NCBI RefSeq assembly: GCF_010820665.1
Contig: NZ_JAAIKC010000008.1
Coordinates: 62,001 to 126,000, forward strand
Direction: 5' to 3'
DNA: 64,000 nt
DNA from: Paenibacillus sp. SYP-B3998
GTDB taxonomy: Bacteria > Bacillota > Bacilli > Paenibacillales > NBRC-103111
The notes beneath the pieces were generated by a model that searched no databases, had not been told where the DNA came from, and was given only the letters and a program-made list of their open reading frames with translations. A program made the position numbers and the translations under genes. Of this stretch, positions 1-8,967 are shown one piece after another; the first letter of the stretch is position 1, and every line of letters starts with the position of its first letter.

Positions 1-720
1 TGAGCTCCATGCATAATCCTTACCGCCGAATGTCAAAGCAAGCAATAAACTGACAACCCCGATAATCATTGTTAGAATGCCGGGAACGTCGATTTTTACA
101 TGGCCAACTGCTTTATGCTTAGGTAGGGCGATTGCAATTAAAATCACAGCTAGAATGCCAACCGGAAGATTGATGTAGAAGACCCAACGCCAGTTCAAAG
201 AATCGACGATCCAGCCGCCGACCTGCGGTCCAACAACGGTCGATAAACCAAAGATTGCGCCGAATACCCCTTGCCATTTGGCACGCTGTTTACCTGTGAA
301 CAAGTCCCCGATAATAATCATCGCCATAGGCATCATGATGCCGCCACCGATACCTTGTAAGCCGCGGAACCATATAAGCTCTGTCATGTTTTGGGCCATC
401 CCGCAAAGCGCTGAAGCTCCAATAAAGATGACGAGTCCAGTTACATAGATCACGCGGCGGCCGATTAAGTCAGCCAGTTTACCCGCTATGGGCACGACAA
501 CGGTTGAAGTGAGCATGTAGGCAGTTGTTAACCACGCCATTAGGCCGAGTCCACCGAATTCACCGACAATACGCGGCATAGCCGTTCCTACAATGGTGCC
601 GTCCAAAGCGCCGAACAGCATGGCGATGATGAGTCCTGTCAGCAGCAGCCCTCTGTTTTTAAGCTCGGGGTTAGCTGTGGCCTCGAGTGAATCTTCAGAT
701 GTCGTTTTATTGTTTTCCAC
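1..720 (-). CDS. DHA2-family MFS multidrug exporter (N-terminal part, cut by window edge)
   Basis: This is a proton-driven drug exporter of the 14-helix DHA2 (EmrB/QacA) type, of which the first 240 codons are inside the window. The GTG start at 720 follows an AAGGAG box. After a charged N-terminal tail come hydrophobic helices, and the first helix carries the family hallmark LDGTIVGTAMPRIV, the motif usually written LDxTIVNVALP. The gene lies 41 bp downstream of a MarR-type regulator on the same strand, the standard layout of a regulator-controlled drug exporter operon. The C-terminal half is outside the window, so substrate and intactness cannot be judged. Confidence 0.9.
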   Translation of the reverse strand, partial: MENNKTTSEDSLEATANPELKNRGLLLTGLIIAMLFGALDGTIVGTAMPRIVGEFGGLGLMAWLTTAYMLTSTVVVPIAGKLADLIGRRVIYVTGLVIFIGASALCGMAQNMTELIWFRGLQGIGGGIMMPMAMIIIGDLFTGKQRAKWQGVFGAIFGLSTVVGPQVGGWIVDSLNWRWVFYINLPVGILAVILIAIALPKHKAVGHVKIDVPGILTMIIGVVSLLLALTFGGKDYAWSS

Positions 721-761
721 AAGTACCACTCCTTTGATGTGATGTCATCTTATTAGTTTAA

Positions 762-1190
762 TTAATAAAAGGAAGCTAGTTTCTCAAAAGCTTCTACGAG
801 GATATGAAGCTCCTCTGGAGGAAGCTGTGATAAGCTTCGAGCGGTTACTTCTTTATGAACCTCCTCGGCTTTCTTTAGAACTTCTTCGCCAAGCGGGGTC
901 AGCTCAACCAGTACAATGCGGCGATCTGATTCATGATGCTTGCGAATGACATGCTCGCTTTGTACGAGTCGATCGATCATGACCGTAATGGCGCTTGGCT
1001 TCACGCCCATTTTCTCGGCGAGATGCGTTTGCTTAGGCATACCCTCTTTGCGAATCATATGGAGCATGAAAATTTGCGGCATCGTTAAATCGGATTCCAG
1101 CTTAGCGAAAACAGCCTGCCCCAATTTGCGATGGGTGATTTCAAAGGCCGTCCGAAAACGGTCGGTGTAAGAACTTAATTGGTCGCTCAT
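762..1190 (-). CDS. MarR-family transcriptional regulator
   Basis: A 142-residue MarR protein with the expected layout: N-terminal dimerisation helix, winged helix-turn-helix at about residues 50-95 (QTHLAEKMGVKPSAITVMIDRL is the helix-turn-helix region, residues about 54-75) and a wing with ESDRRIVLVELTPLG. Such proteins are dimeric repressors released by small aromatic ligands. The ATG at 1190 is preceded by GGAGG. It is the first gene of a two-gene unit with the DHA2 exporter, so it probably represses both itself and the exporter. The AT-rich repeats just upstream are the likely operators. Confidence 0.93.
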   Translation of the reverse strand: MSDQLSSYTDRFRTAFEITHRKLGQAVFAKLESDLTMPQIFMLHMIRKEGMPKQTHLAEKMGVKPSAITVMIDRLVQSEHVIRKHHESDRRIVLVELTPLGEEVLKKAEEVHKEVTARSLSQLPPEELHILVEAFEKLASFY

Positions 1191-1225
1191 AGCAAGCCTC
1201 CTTCATTCATAAGTTGAGAGAATAA

Positions 1226-1292
1226 TTTAAATAAAGAAATAATTAAATTGTATTATTATTACATAAGATAATTATTAAATTGTTTAAATAAA
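1226..1292. promoter_or_regulatory. Repeated AT-rich elements upstream of marR, likely operators
   Basis: TTTAAATAAA occurs at 1226-1235 and 1283-1292, and ATTAAATTGT at 1242-1251 and 1274-1283. The second pair is 32 bp apart, about three helical turns. They sit between the divergent marR and pheS transcription units, directly upstream of marR. That they bind the MarR protein is an inference from position. Confidence 0.4.
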
Positions 1293-1350
1293 ATATACAC
1301 GGGATTTAGGGGTGAAGTCAACTGACATTTTCAGGAACACCTCAGCTAAC

Positions 1351-1379
1351 TTGCATCTCTAGCGTATCTTGCATATAAT
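1351..1379 (+). promoter_or_regulatory. Sigma-A promoter of the pheST T-box unit
   Basis: TTGCAT at 1351-1356 and TATAAT at 1374-1379 are separated by 17 bp. Transcription would start near 1386, right before the T-box leader. Confidence 0.7.
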
Positions 1380-1398
1380 AACTGATAACTATACGTGT

Positions 1399-1688
1399 AA
1401 ATGCTTTGACGGAGAAGAGTACGCAGTGCTTCTTGACAGGGAGGGAAAGCCGAAGATTGAGAGCTATCCCCAAGAATCAGGCTGCCGAAGTTCGCTCCTG
1501 AGCAGTCCTTTGAACAGAGAAGGCGGCTGGACCGCTTCTAAGTAGAGGGAACCGGACACATCGTCCGTTATCTGGAATGAAGTGAGATACGCTTCTGTTT
1601 GCCCATCGTGGCACTCAGGCGGATCTAATTAGGGTGGTACCACGGCTTTCTCGTCCCTTGTCAGGGGAGGGAAAGTCTTTTTTTTGCG
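1399..1688 (+). promoter_or_regulatory. T-box leader controlling pheST
   Basis: A tRNA-sensing attenuator. The conserved T-box AGGGTGGTACCACGG lies at 1631-1645 and is followed by a GC-rich stem and a run of eight or more T (about 1645-1686), the intrinsic terminator. The likely specifier codon is TTC (Phe) at 1491-1493; it is followed after three bases by CCTGAG, exactly as TAC is in the tyrS leader of this window. Uncharged tRNA-Phe would stabilise the antiterminator and raise pheST expression. Confidence 0.92.
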
Positions 1689-1720
1689 TTTATTTTTTGG
1701 CAAATTCAGGAGGGATTTCG

Positions 1721-2755
1721 ATGAAAGAACGTTTAGAAGCGTTGAAGCAGGAAGCACTGCAGGAGCTGAGCGGCGTACAAAGTCAGCAGGAACTGAATGA
1801 TCTGCGCATTAAGTATTTAGGAAAAAAGGGTCCTTTAACAGAAATTTTGCGCGGCATGGGCGCTTTAAGCGCTGAGGAGAGACCAGTTATCGGTCAGGTT
1901 GCTAATGATGTGCGCGCAGCTATCGAATCGGTTGTTGAAGAGAAGCAAGCTGCTTACCAGCAGCAGGAAACAGAAAATCGTCTACGCGCAGAAATGATTG
2001 ACGTCACGCTACCAGGGCGACCATCCGAGCAAGGCGCTGTTCATCCTTTGAGCAAAGTGATTCAGGAGATCGAAGATATTTTTATCGGAATGGGTTATTC
2101 CGTAGCAGAAGGACCTGAAGTTGAACATGATTATTACAATTTTGAGGCGCTTAACCTGCCCAGGGATCACCCCGCTCGCGATATGCAGGATTCTTTTTAT
2201 GTAACTGACGAGATTCTTATGCGTACTCAAACTTCCCCTGTTCAAGTTAGAACGATGGAAAAACGCAAAGGCGAAGTGCCGATTAAAATCATTTGTCCAG
2301 GTAAAGTATTCCGCCGCGATGATGACGATGCGACACATTCTCACATGTTTACACAAATCGAGGGTCTGGTTATTGACCGGAATATTCGGATGAGTGATCT
2401 TAAAGGAACGTTACTCCAATTCGTGCAAGAAATGTACGGCAATCAAACGAAAATTCGTTTGCGTCCAAGCTTTTTCCCCTTCACAGAGCCTAGCGTTGAG
2501 GTTGACGTGAGCTGTGCTATGTGCGGAGGTACAGGTTGTCGGACTTGTAAGCAAACTGGCTGGCTCGAAATTCTTGGAGCAGGTATGGTGCATCCTCGCG
2601 TGCTTGAGATGGGCGGTTTTGATCCAAAGGAATATACAGGCTTTGCCTTTGGGATGGGTGTTGAACGGATTGCAATGCTGAAATATGGCATTGAGGATAT
2701 TCGTCATTTTTACACGAATGACCTGCGTTTCTTGAAACAGTTCTTGCATCTGTAA
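1721..2755 (+). CDS. pheS: Phenylalanyl-tRNA synthetase alpha subunit
   Basis: The 344-residue alpha subunit of the heterotetrameric enzyme that charges tRNA-Phe. An N-terminal coiled coil (about residues 1-85), which contacts tRNA, precedes the class II catalytic core. Motif 2 is visible as [19 protein letters not shown] and motif 3 as [14 protein letters not shown] near the C terminus. A GTGCRTC stretch with a CxxC-like arrangement lies between them, as usual for the family. The ATG at 1721 has AGGAGG at a good distance; an upstream in-frame start inside the T-box terminator is rejected. pheT follows after 99 bp. Confidence 0.97.
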   Translation: MKERLEALKQEALQELSGVQSQQELNDLRIKYLGKKGPLTEILRGMGALSAEERPVIGQVANDVRAAIESVVEEKQAAYQQQETENRLRAEMIDVTLPGRPSEQGAVHPLSKVIQEIEDIFIGMGYSVAEGPEVEHDYYNFEALNLPRDHPARDMQDSFYVTDEILMRTQTSPVQVRTMEKRKGEVPIKIICPGKVFRRDDDDATHSHMFTQIEGLVIDRNIRMSDLKGTLLQFVQEMYGNQTKIRLRPSFFPFTEPSVEVDVSCAMCGGTGCRTCKQTGWLEILGAGMVHPRVLEMGGFDPKEYTGFAFGMGVERIAMLKYGIEDIRHFYTNDLRFLKQFLHL

Positions 2756-2854
2756 CCACAAACTCAAGCTTGCCAAGGAGTTTTCATAGAATAACGGAAT
2801 AACGTTTACGAACACAGTTTTGCAAAAGCAAAACGCTAAGGAGGAGTTGAAACC

Positions 2855-5308
2855 ATGAAGGTATCTTATCAGTGGTTGTCAGAATATGTAGATGTATCAG
2901 GCCATACAGCAGAGGAATTAGCCGAAAAGCTAACTCGAAGCGGTATTGAAGTTGATATTGTAGAAAACCGAAATAAAGGTGTAACGAATGTGCTTGTCGG
3001 TTATGTGAAATCTCGCGAAAAGCATCCTGATGCAGATAAACTAAGCGTTTGTCTCGTAGATGTCGGACAAGGCGAAGATTTACAAATCGTGTGTGGCGCT
3101 AAAAATGTGGATGCGGGACAAAAGGTTCCTGTAGCTATTGTTGGCGCTGTGCTGCCTGATGGCTTGCACATCAAACGCGCTAAGCTGCGTGGCGTAGAAT
3201 CACAGGGAATGATTTGTTCAGCTAAGGAGCTTGGACTTAACGACAAGCTGCTGCCAAAGGAGATCCAAGAAGGTATTCTAGTTCTTCCAGAAGATACGGA
3301 AGTGGGCAAATCCATTCTTGATGTACTGGCTATTAATGATAAAGTGCTGGAACTTGACCTGACACCTAACCGTTCGGATTGCTTAAGCATGCTTGGAGCT
3401 GCCTATGAAATCGCCGCGATCTTGGGTCGCAGCGTTAAGCTGCCGGATACGGAATCAGCTCTACAAGCTGCTGGAACAGCAGCAGGCAAAGCCGCTGAAA
3501 GTATCAGCGTGAACATTACGGCAACGGAGCAGTGCACGCATTATGCCGCTCGTTTGATCGAAGGCGTACGGGTTGGCACCTCGCCACTGTGGATGCAGAA
3601 CCGCTTAATGGCGGCCGGTATTCGCCCTATCAACAACATCGTAGATATCACGAACTTCGTGATGCTGGAATACGGACAGCCGCTGCATGCTTTCGATGCG
3701 GACCAATTGAATAATGGCCACATCGACGTACGCCTGGCCCAGCCAGGCGAGAAGCTTGTTACGCTTGACGATGTTGAGCGTACGTTGGAGCCTCACATGC
3801 TGCTTATCACTGACGGCACGAAACCTGTGGCAATCGCTGGTGTCATGGGCGGTGCGAACTCCGAAGTGACTGAGAGAACTACACGGATTCTGCTTGAATC
3901 TGCCAAGTTCGCAGGTAGCTCGGTGCGCCGCACCTCACGCCAGTTAGGTCTTCGCTCGGAAGCAAGCCTTCGCTTCGAGAAAGAAGTGAACCCGGAAGCG
4001 GTGCTTCCGGCGCTGAACCGCGCAGCGGCCTTAATGGCCCAATACGCAGCGGGGCAAGTGGCAGACGGCATCGTAGAAGCCGTTGCTGGCTCTAACGAAT
4101 CGGTTCACATCGAGCTTGCAGTGAACCGTGTGAACAGCTATCTCGGCACGTCACTATCGTTAGCTGAGATTGAGGCAATCATTGAACGCTTGCACTTTAC
4201 TTATGAGCAAGCAGGCGACAACAAACTGCTCGTGCACGTGCCTAGCCGTCGCGGAGACATTTCACGGGATGTCGATTTGATCGAAGAGGTGGCGCGTCTG
4301 TACGGTTATGACAACATCCCGACAACGTTGATGAGCGGTGTGACGACGCCCGGCTCTCTAACGAAAGAGCAGTCGATCCGTCGTATCACGCGGAACCTGT
4401 TAACTCAAAGCGGGCTGCATGAAGTCATTACTTATGCTTTCACTCAGCCAGATCAAAATACACTGTTAACTGGCTTGTATCCTTCTGCGAAGTCGATTTC
4501 CCTCGCGATGCCGATGAGTGAGGATCGAAGCCAACTGCGTACGAGCTTGCTTCCGCACCTGCTGGAAGTAATTAGTTACAATCGTAATCGCAGCATGGAT
4601 AATGTAGCGATTTTCGAGATGGCTAAAATCTATACAACGGAAGAATCAACCCTGTCCGCTCTTCCTGAAGAGAAGCTGCTTCTGTCTATCGCATTGACAG
4701 GTAAACGTCGTTCATCGCATTGGGCGCAAAAAGAAGAATCAGTTGATTTCTATGATATTAAAGGGATTTTTGACCGTCTTGTAAGCTATTTGGGCGTTGA
4801 AGGACTTGAGTATGTGTCCGCGGCTCCAGCTGGCTTCCATCCAGGGCGCACAGCTGAGCTTTATCTGAACAATGGGAATGGACAGCAGCTTATCGGCCGT
4901 ATCGGGCAGCTTCATCCAGGACTACAACAACAACGTGATCTTGATGATACGTATGTACTTGAAATTGAACTAACTCCGCTGATGGCTGCAGCGAACGAAA
5001 CCATTGCTTACAGATTATTACCTCGTTATCCTTCAATTGGACGCGATCTGGCCGTTGTTGTACATGCAAATGTGCCTGTTGGTCACATGGAACAGACGAT
5101 CCGTCAAGAAGCTGGAGAATTGCTCGAGTCCATCCAGGTTTTCGATATTTACACCGGGGAGCGATTGGGCGCAGATCGTAAAAGCGTAGCTATCGCACTT
5201 GTTTATCGTCATGCAGAGCGTACCTTGCTTGATGAGGAAGTAACAGAGCTTCATGCCAAAGTTGTTGCTGCGCTTGAGCAGCAATATGAAGCTGAGTTAA
5301 GAAAATAG
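2855..5308 (+). CDS. pheT: Phenylalanyl-tRNA synthetase beta subunit
   Basis: The 817-residue beta subunit, partner of pheS. It shows the expected order: N-terminal tRNA-binding (EMAP/OB) domain at about residues 40-150, B3/4 editing domain, B5 domain, a catalytic-like class II core, and a C-terminal ferredoxin-fold anticodon-binding domain (from about residue 720). The start follows AAGGAGGAG. The length is normal for Firmicutes. GC content is visibly higher in the middle (about 3700-4350) than at the ends. A hairpin follows the stop codon. Confidence 0.97.
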   Translation: MKVSYQWLSEYVDVSGHTAEELAEKLTRSGIEVDIVENRNKGVTNVLVGYVKSREKHPDADKLSVCLVDVGQGEDLQIVCGAKNVDAGQKVPVAIVGAVLPDGLHIKRAKLRGVESQGMICSAKELGLNDKLLPKEIQEGILVLPEDTEVGKSILDVLAINDKVLELDLTPNRSDCLSMLGAAYEIAAILGRSVKLPDTESALQAAGTAAGKAAESISVNITATEQCTHYAARLIEGVRVGTSPLWMQNRLMAAGIRPINNIVDITNFVMLEYGQPLHAFDADQLNNGHIDVRLAQPGEKLVTLDDVERTLEPHMLLITDGTKPVAIAGVMGGANSEVTERTTRILLESAKFAGSSVRRTSRQLGLRSEASLRFEKEVNPEAVLPALNRAAALMAQYAAGQVADGIVEAVAGSNESVHIELAVNRVNSYLGTSLSLAEIEAIIERLHFTYEQAGDNKLLVHVPSRRGDISRDVDLIEEVARLYGYDNIPTTLMSGVTTPGSLTKEQSIRRITRNLLTQSGLHEVITYAFTQPDQNTLLTGLYPSAKSISLAMPMSEDRSQLRTSLLPHLLEVISYNRNRSMDNVAIFEMAKIYTTEESTLSALPEEKLLLSIALTGKRRSSHWAQKEESVDFYDIKGIFDRLVSYLGVEGLEYVSAAPAGFHPGRTAELYLNNGNGQQLIGRIGQLHPGLQQQRDLDDTYVLEIELTPLMAAANETIAYRLLPRYPSIGRDLAVVVHANVPVGHMEQTIRQEAGELLESIQVFDIYTGERLGADRKSVAIALVYRHAERTLLDEEVTELHAKVVAALEQQYEAELRK

Positions 5309-5337
5309 TGTGAATTTCACCCCATTGGCAGGAAAAC

Positions 5338-5377
5338 AGGCTGGTCTTATCGAATTGATGTCGATAGGACCAGCCTT
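5338..5377 (+). terminator. Hairpin between pheT and zapA
   Basis: Arms AGGCTGGTCTTATCG and CGATAGGACCAGCCT pair almost perfectly around a 9-nt loop. The T tract is short (TTTCAT), so it may terminate only partly and let zapA be read through. Confidence 0.7.
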
Positions 5378-5400
5378 TCATCTAAGGGAGGATATGAAGA

Positions 5401-6906
5401 GTGAGCACTGAAGATAAAACAAGAATTACTGTTGAAATATATGGAAATCAATATAAATTAATGGCCAGTACAAGTACAAATTACATGAAGCGTGTGGCTG
5501 AATATGTAAACGATCAAATGTTTCGGATTGCAAAGGGCTATCCTCGTTTAGATTCTCAACGAATTGCTGTGCTTGCTGCCGTGAACATGGCCGATGAATA
5601 CTTCCGCCAAAATGAGGTCATGGAGGATATTTCTAAAGTTCAAAAAGAGAAAGAAGCTGTGCAAGCAAGCTATGAGAATATGCTGCAAGCTTATAATGAG
5701 CTGAAACAGGAGCATGCAAACAAAGTTAATCTTGCCGCTGAGCAGCTCGAACAATTTGAAGCTAGCAAAAAACAGCTGCTTGAAGAACGTGATGCGCTGA
5801 CTAAGCAGCACGCGGCTGAAAAAGAATCATTTCTTCAAAAGCAGCAGCAGGACAAGAAATTAGCTTTCCAACAGCATGAGCAAGAAAAGCAAAATATGTT
5901 AGCTAAGTATGAGGCTGAAAAAGCAGCCTATATGAAGCAAGTTCAAGAAGATAAGGCAAATACGATTAATCAGCTCAAGGAAAAGCAAGCCGGTATGATG
6001 CAACAGCATCAAGCAGATAAAGAAGCAGCAGCTCAAAGATATCAGAAGGACAAAGAGCTTTTAACACAACAATACGAAAAAGAAAAGCAAAACCTCATAA
6101 CCCAACAAGAAGCAGATAAAGAGACTTACACGAAGCAGCTTCAAGAAGTAAAAGCTAGCTCTTTAAATCAACTTAAAGAACAGCAAACAATGATCACTCA
6201 ACAGCACAATGATGAGCTAGAGCGGTTAGCTGAAAAACATCGGAGAGAGAAAGAATTTCTGAATCAACAATTTGAACATGATAGACAAAGCAGCTTAGTC
6301 CAACAAGAAGCAGATAAAGAAGCTTATTCGAAGTCGCTTCAAGAAGAAAAACAAGCTTTGCTTAATCAGTTCAAGGAACAGCAAGCGAATTTCATTCAAC
6401 AGCATGAGGAAGATAGAGAAAGATTAGCTCAGAAGTACGAGCAGGACAAAGCTTTATTAACCCTGCAGTACGAACAAGAAAAACAAATGCTTCTAGAAGA
6501 TTATGAAGCAGATAAAGCGACACATGCCAGACAGCTTCAAGACGAAAATCTAGTGATTATCAGACAGTATCAGGAACAACAAACGAATATTTTTCAACAG
6601 TATGAAATCCAGAAAACGAATATCATTCAGCAATTTCAATTACAAATCGAATCATTGGTCGAACAGCATAAAAAAGATAAAACAAACCTCGTTCAGCAAT
6701 ATTTGGATCAAAAAGAGCAGCTCATCGAGCAGGTTCGGAAAGATAAAGAGGAGCTCATGCAGCAAGGGCTTCATGATGAGGAATTACAGAAAGAGCTAGA
6801 CAGCGTAAAGGAAGAATATCGTCAATTACGCGAAGAATATGCGAAGCTGCAGACCGAATACAACGAATGGATTCAACTTGTAGAAATTGATGCACCCGGA
6901 AGGTAA
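5401..6906 (+). CDS. zapA: ZapA-domain cell division protein with a giant hendecad coiled-coil tail
   Basis: The first 90 or so residues are a normal ZapA: TRITVEIYGNQYKLMAS, then YMKRVAEYVNDQM and RIAVLAAVNMADEYF. ZapA normally binds and bundles FtsZ filaments in the division ring and is usually about 85-150 residues long. Here the protein is 501 residues. From residue 135 to 453 it is an uninterrupted run of 29 eleven-residue units, mostly of the form QQ(H/Y/F)-x-x-x-K-x-x-L-hydrophobic, and six of these form a 66-residue higher repeat. The GTG start at 5401 has GGAGG upstream. cvpA follows 6 bp after the stop. The ZapA identity is secure; the role of the rod is unknown. Confidence 0.9.
   Translation: MSTEDKTRITVEIYGNQYKLMASTSTNYMKRVAEYVNDQMFRIAKGYPRLDSQRIAVLAAVNMADEYFRQNEVMEDISKVQKEKEAVQASYENMLQAYNELKQEHANKVNLAAEQLEQFEASKKQLLEERDALTKQHAAEKESFLQKQQQDKKLAFQQHEQEKQNMLAKYEAEKAAYMKQVQEDKANTINQLKEKQAGMMQQHQADKEAAAQRYQKDKELLTQQYEKEKQNLITQQEADKETYTKQLQEVKASSLNQLKEQQTMITQQHNDELERLAEKHRREKEFLNQQFEHDRQSSLVQQEADKEAYSKSLQEEKQALLNQFKEQQANFIQQHEEDRERLAQKYEQDKALLTLQYEQEKQMLLEDYEADKATHARQLQDENLVIIRQYQEQQTNIFQQYEIQKTNIIQQFQLQIESLVEQHKKDKTNLVQQYLDQKEQLIEQVRKDKEELMQQGLHDEELQKELDSVKEEYRQLREEYAKLQTEYNEWIQLVEIDAPGR
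5803..6759 (+). repeat. Hendecad (11-residue) repeats within zapA, grouped in 66-residue units
   Basis: Residues 135-453 can be cut into 29 consecutive 11-mers without a single gap, for example QQYEKEKQNLI, TQQEADKETYT, KQLQEVKASSL, NQLKEQQTMIT. A higher period of six 11-mers is clear: units starting at residues 157, 223, 289 and 355 align position by position (QQHEQEKQNML, QQYEKEKQNLI, QQFEHDRQSSL, LQYEQEKQMLL). At DNA level this is a degenerate 198-bp tandem repeat. Confidence 0.9.
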
Positions 6907-6912
6907 CCGCCA

Positions 6913-7467
6913 GTGACAATGAATAGCTTAGACTATATGATGTTGGCCGCGGTAGCACTAGGGTTGCTGCTGGGTTATTTAAGAGGTTTTATTGCTCAAA
7001 TTGTCTCATTAGCTGGCTTCATACTTGCCTATCTGGTGGCCTTTTACTTTTATAAGGATTTCGCGCCCCTGCTGAGCAATGCGGTTTCGCTTCCTACTTA
7101 TCAGAATTACCAGAAATATGAGTTCATTGTTAAAGGGTTTAATTTAGACACCTATATCTTAAATGCGATTGCTTTTGCTATTTTATTTTTTGGGGTCAAA
7201 TTTGCACTTGTTATCATTGGCAGAGCCTTGAACATGATCGCCAAAGTTCCTGGCCTTAACTTTATCAATCGATGGAGTGGAGCTCTTCTAGGCCTGGCTG
7301 AAGCGCTCCTAATCTTAATTATTGCAATTAATATTATAACAATTGTTCCTTCGGACGGACTGCAGAAGCTCCTCGCAAGCTCGACCATAGCCCCGTACTT
7401 AATCAACGAAATGCCCAATGTGGCTGGGAAGCTCCATGAGCTTTGGAAACAAGGCATCCACACATAA
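6913..7467 (+). CDS. CvpA family membrane protein
   Basis: A 184-residue integral membrane protein with four predicted helices (about residues 8-25, 28-48, 75-100 and 115-140). The N-terminal LLLGYLRGFIAQIVSLAGF is typical of the CvpA/colicin V production family; B. subtilis YshB, next to zapA (yshA), is the equivalent. The start is GTG 6913 or ATG 6919; both follow GGAAGG. The gene is 6 bp after zapA and certainly co-transcribed. The family's molecular function is not known. Confidence 0.9.
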   Translation: MTMNSLDYMMLAAVALGLLLGYLRGFIAQIVSLAGFILAYLVAFYFYKDFAPLLSNAVSLPTYQNYQKYEFIVKGFNLDTYILNAIAFAILFFGVKFALVIIGRALNMIAKVPGLNFINRWSGALLGLAEALLILIIAINIITIVPSDGLQKLLASSTIAPYLINEMPNVAGKLHELWKQGIHT

Positions 7468-7512
7468 AAGCTACCCTCCTTTTTCTAAAAAGGTGAGGTA
7501 GCTTTTATTTTT
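7466..7512 (+). terminator. Terminator after cvpA, probably bidirectional
   Basis: AAAAGCTACCCTCC and its near-perfect complement GGTGAGGTAGCTTTT flank a short loop, followed by TTTTTGTTTCTTTTTG. The converging SDR gene ends just to the right. Confidence 0.85.
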
Positions 7513-7544
7513 GTTTCTTTTTGTGTATATGATTTTGTTTTGTT

Positions 7545-8237
7545 CTAGGAATTTATGAAGGCACCGGCTTCAACGAGTGCTCCGTTCATGCTTTGAGCTG
7601 GAAGGGATGCAAGTTGAATGAGATCCGAAGTTACTTCGAGAGGGTCGCGTCCTGTTGCGTGCATTTCCGTACGGATTGTACCTGGGTTAAACATATTGCA
7701 CAGAATGTCTTTGCTGCTCATCTCATCTGCTACCGTACGAGTTAGAGACTCCAGACCTGCTTTACTGGCGCTATAGGCTACGAATCCGCCTGCTCCATTG
7801 ACAGCAAGCCCGGAAGTAATGTTAATGATTCGTCCATAATTATTGGCTTCGAAGACTGGCAAACACTGTTTAATTAAAAGGAATGCGCCTGTCAGATTGT
7901 TTACAATATGGTAGTTCCAGCTGTCTAGGGAGGTTTCTTGTGTTTGTCCCGCTTCGAATACAGCGGCATTATTGATAAGAATATCGATTCGTCCCGTGAA
8001 GGATAAGGCCGCGGCAACAAGTTTCTTTACATCAGGCTCTTGAGAAACATCTGCATGTACGGCAAGGCTGCTTCCACCTAAAGAAGTAATTTGTTCATGA
8101 ACGTCCTCGATCTTGTGAAGTCTTCTACCACAAAGAACGACATGTGCTCCTTCTTGTGCAAAAGTAAGTGCCATTGCCCGACCAAGACCGCTTCCGGCTC
8201 CAGTGATAATGGCCGTTTTTCCATTCAATTTCCCCAT
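7545..8237 (-). CDS. Short-chain dehydrogenase/reductase (SDR)
   Basis: A 230-residue classical SDR. The cofactor motif TGAGSGLG is at residues 12-19, NNAA at 89-92, and the catalytic residues N114, S142, Y155 and K159 (YSASK) are all present. The arginine pair after beta strand 2 (CGRRL) favours NADP(H). The substrate cannot be read from sequence. The length is a little under the usual 240-260. It stands alone, between two convergent or separate terminators. Confidence 0.92.
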   Translation of the reverse strand: MGKLNGKTAIITGAGSGLGRAMALTFAQEGAHVVLCGRRLHKIEDVHEQITSLGGSSLAVHADVSQEPDVKKLVAAALSFTGRIDILINNAAVFEAGQTQETSLDSWNYHIVNNLTGAFLLIKQCLPVFEANNYGRIINITSGLAVNGAGGFVAYSASKAGLESLTRTVADEMSSKDILCNMFNPGTIRTEMHATGRDPLEVTSDLIQLASLPAQSMNGALVEAGAFINS

Positions 8238-8347
8238 GGCCTATGCTCCTCCTCGATACATAATCTATTAGCTTCATCGTAGCAGAAGGGGAACGGGAAG
8301 AGAAATTAGACTTTCTTATACACAATTGGAGAAAATATTATAGTCCA

Positions 8348-8387
8348 CAAAAAACCACCTCAACGCAGATGCCGCGAAAAGGTGGTT
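8348..8387 (-). terminator. Terminator of the cupredoxin lipoprotein gene
   Basis: On the minus strand AACCACCTT pairs with GAGGTGGTT and is followed by TTTTTTG, right after the stop of the 8398-8775 gene. Confidence 0.8.
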
Positions 8388-8397
8388 GCAGTCGAGT

Positions 8398-8775
8398 TTA
8401 TTCAACAATTAGTGTGGATTTCATATCTGCGTGTCCTGATCCACACATAATGGAACAGATGATGGGAAAGGAGCCTGCTTTGTCCGGTGTAAACGTAACC
8501 GTTTTGGTACCATTACTTAAATTTACTTTAAAATCCTTAATTGAAGCACCGTGCATGCCTTGAGCGTTGTCAAGGGTAATCGTTACCGGCTCCCCTTTTT
8601 TAACTCTATATTCGGGTTGATCAAATTTGAAATTAGTGGCTTTAAGCGTAACTGCTTGTCCGCCTGCTTGCGCTGCAGCAGTTGCATTGGGTGCTGCGGC
8701 TTTATCTTTGTTTCCGCAAGCTGCAATGGCCAGAACCAAAGCAATACCCATTAGGAGAACGAGTAATTTTTTCAT
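8398..8775 (-). CDS. Lipoprotein with a CuA-like cupredoxin domain
   Basis: A 125-residue exported lipoprotein. The signal peptide ends in the lipobox AIAAC (lipid-modified Cys about residue 20), followed by a short Ala-rich linker and a single cupredoxin domain. The C-terminal CSIMCGSGHADM has the spacing C-x3-C-x3-H-x2-M of the CuA centre of cytochrome c oxidase subunit II, and an upstream His in GMHGAS can be the remaining ligand. It has no subunit II transmembrane hairpin, so it is a free-standing membrane-tethered copper protein. Electron transfer or copper delivery are both possible. Start: ATG 8775 with GGAGG upstream. Confidence 0.85.
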   Translation of the reverse strand: MKKLLVLLMGIALVLAIAACGNKDKAAAPNATAAAQAGGQAVTLKATNFKFDQPEYRVKKGEPVTITLDNAQGMHGASIKDFKVNLSNGTKTVTFTPDKAGSFPIICSIMCGSGHADMKSTLIVE

Positions 8776-8883
8776 TATAGATAACCTCCGTAAATCCTAT
8801 TTTAAATGTAACATCATTGTACACGACTGCTCAAAAAAAAGCAGTGACAAACTAGTGAATGAGGAGATACATGCATAGGAAAA

Positions 8884-8927
8884 AGATCGGCCCGGCGATT
8901 AGAATCGCTGCAGGCCGACCTTTTTTA
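8884..8927 (-). terminator. Terminator after the 8968-9336 gene
   Basis: A GC-rich hairpin, GGTCGGCCTGCAGCGATT pairing with AATCGCCGGGCCGATC on the minus strand, ends in TTTTTC. The other strand also has a T run, so it may work both ways. Confidence 0.8.
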
Positions 8928-8967
8928 GGGCTTTGCCATCGGTATCATTTTCCCGTAAGCGTACAGG

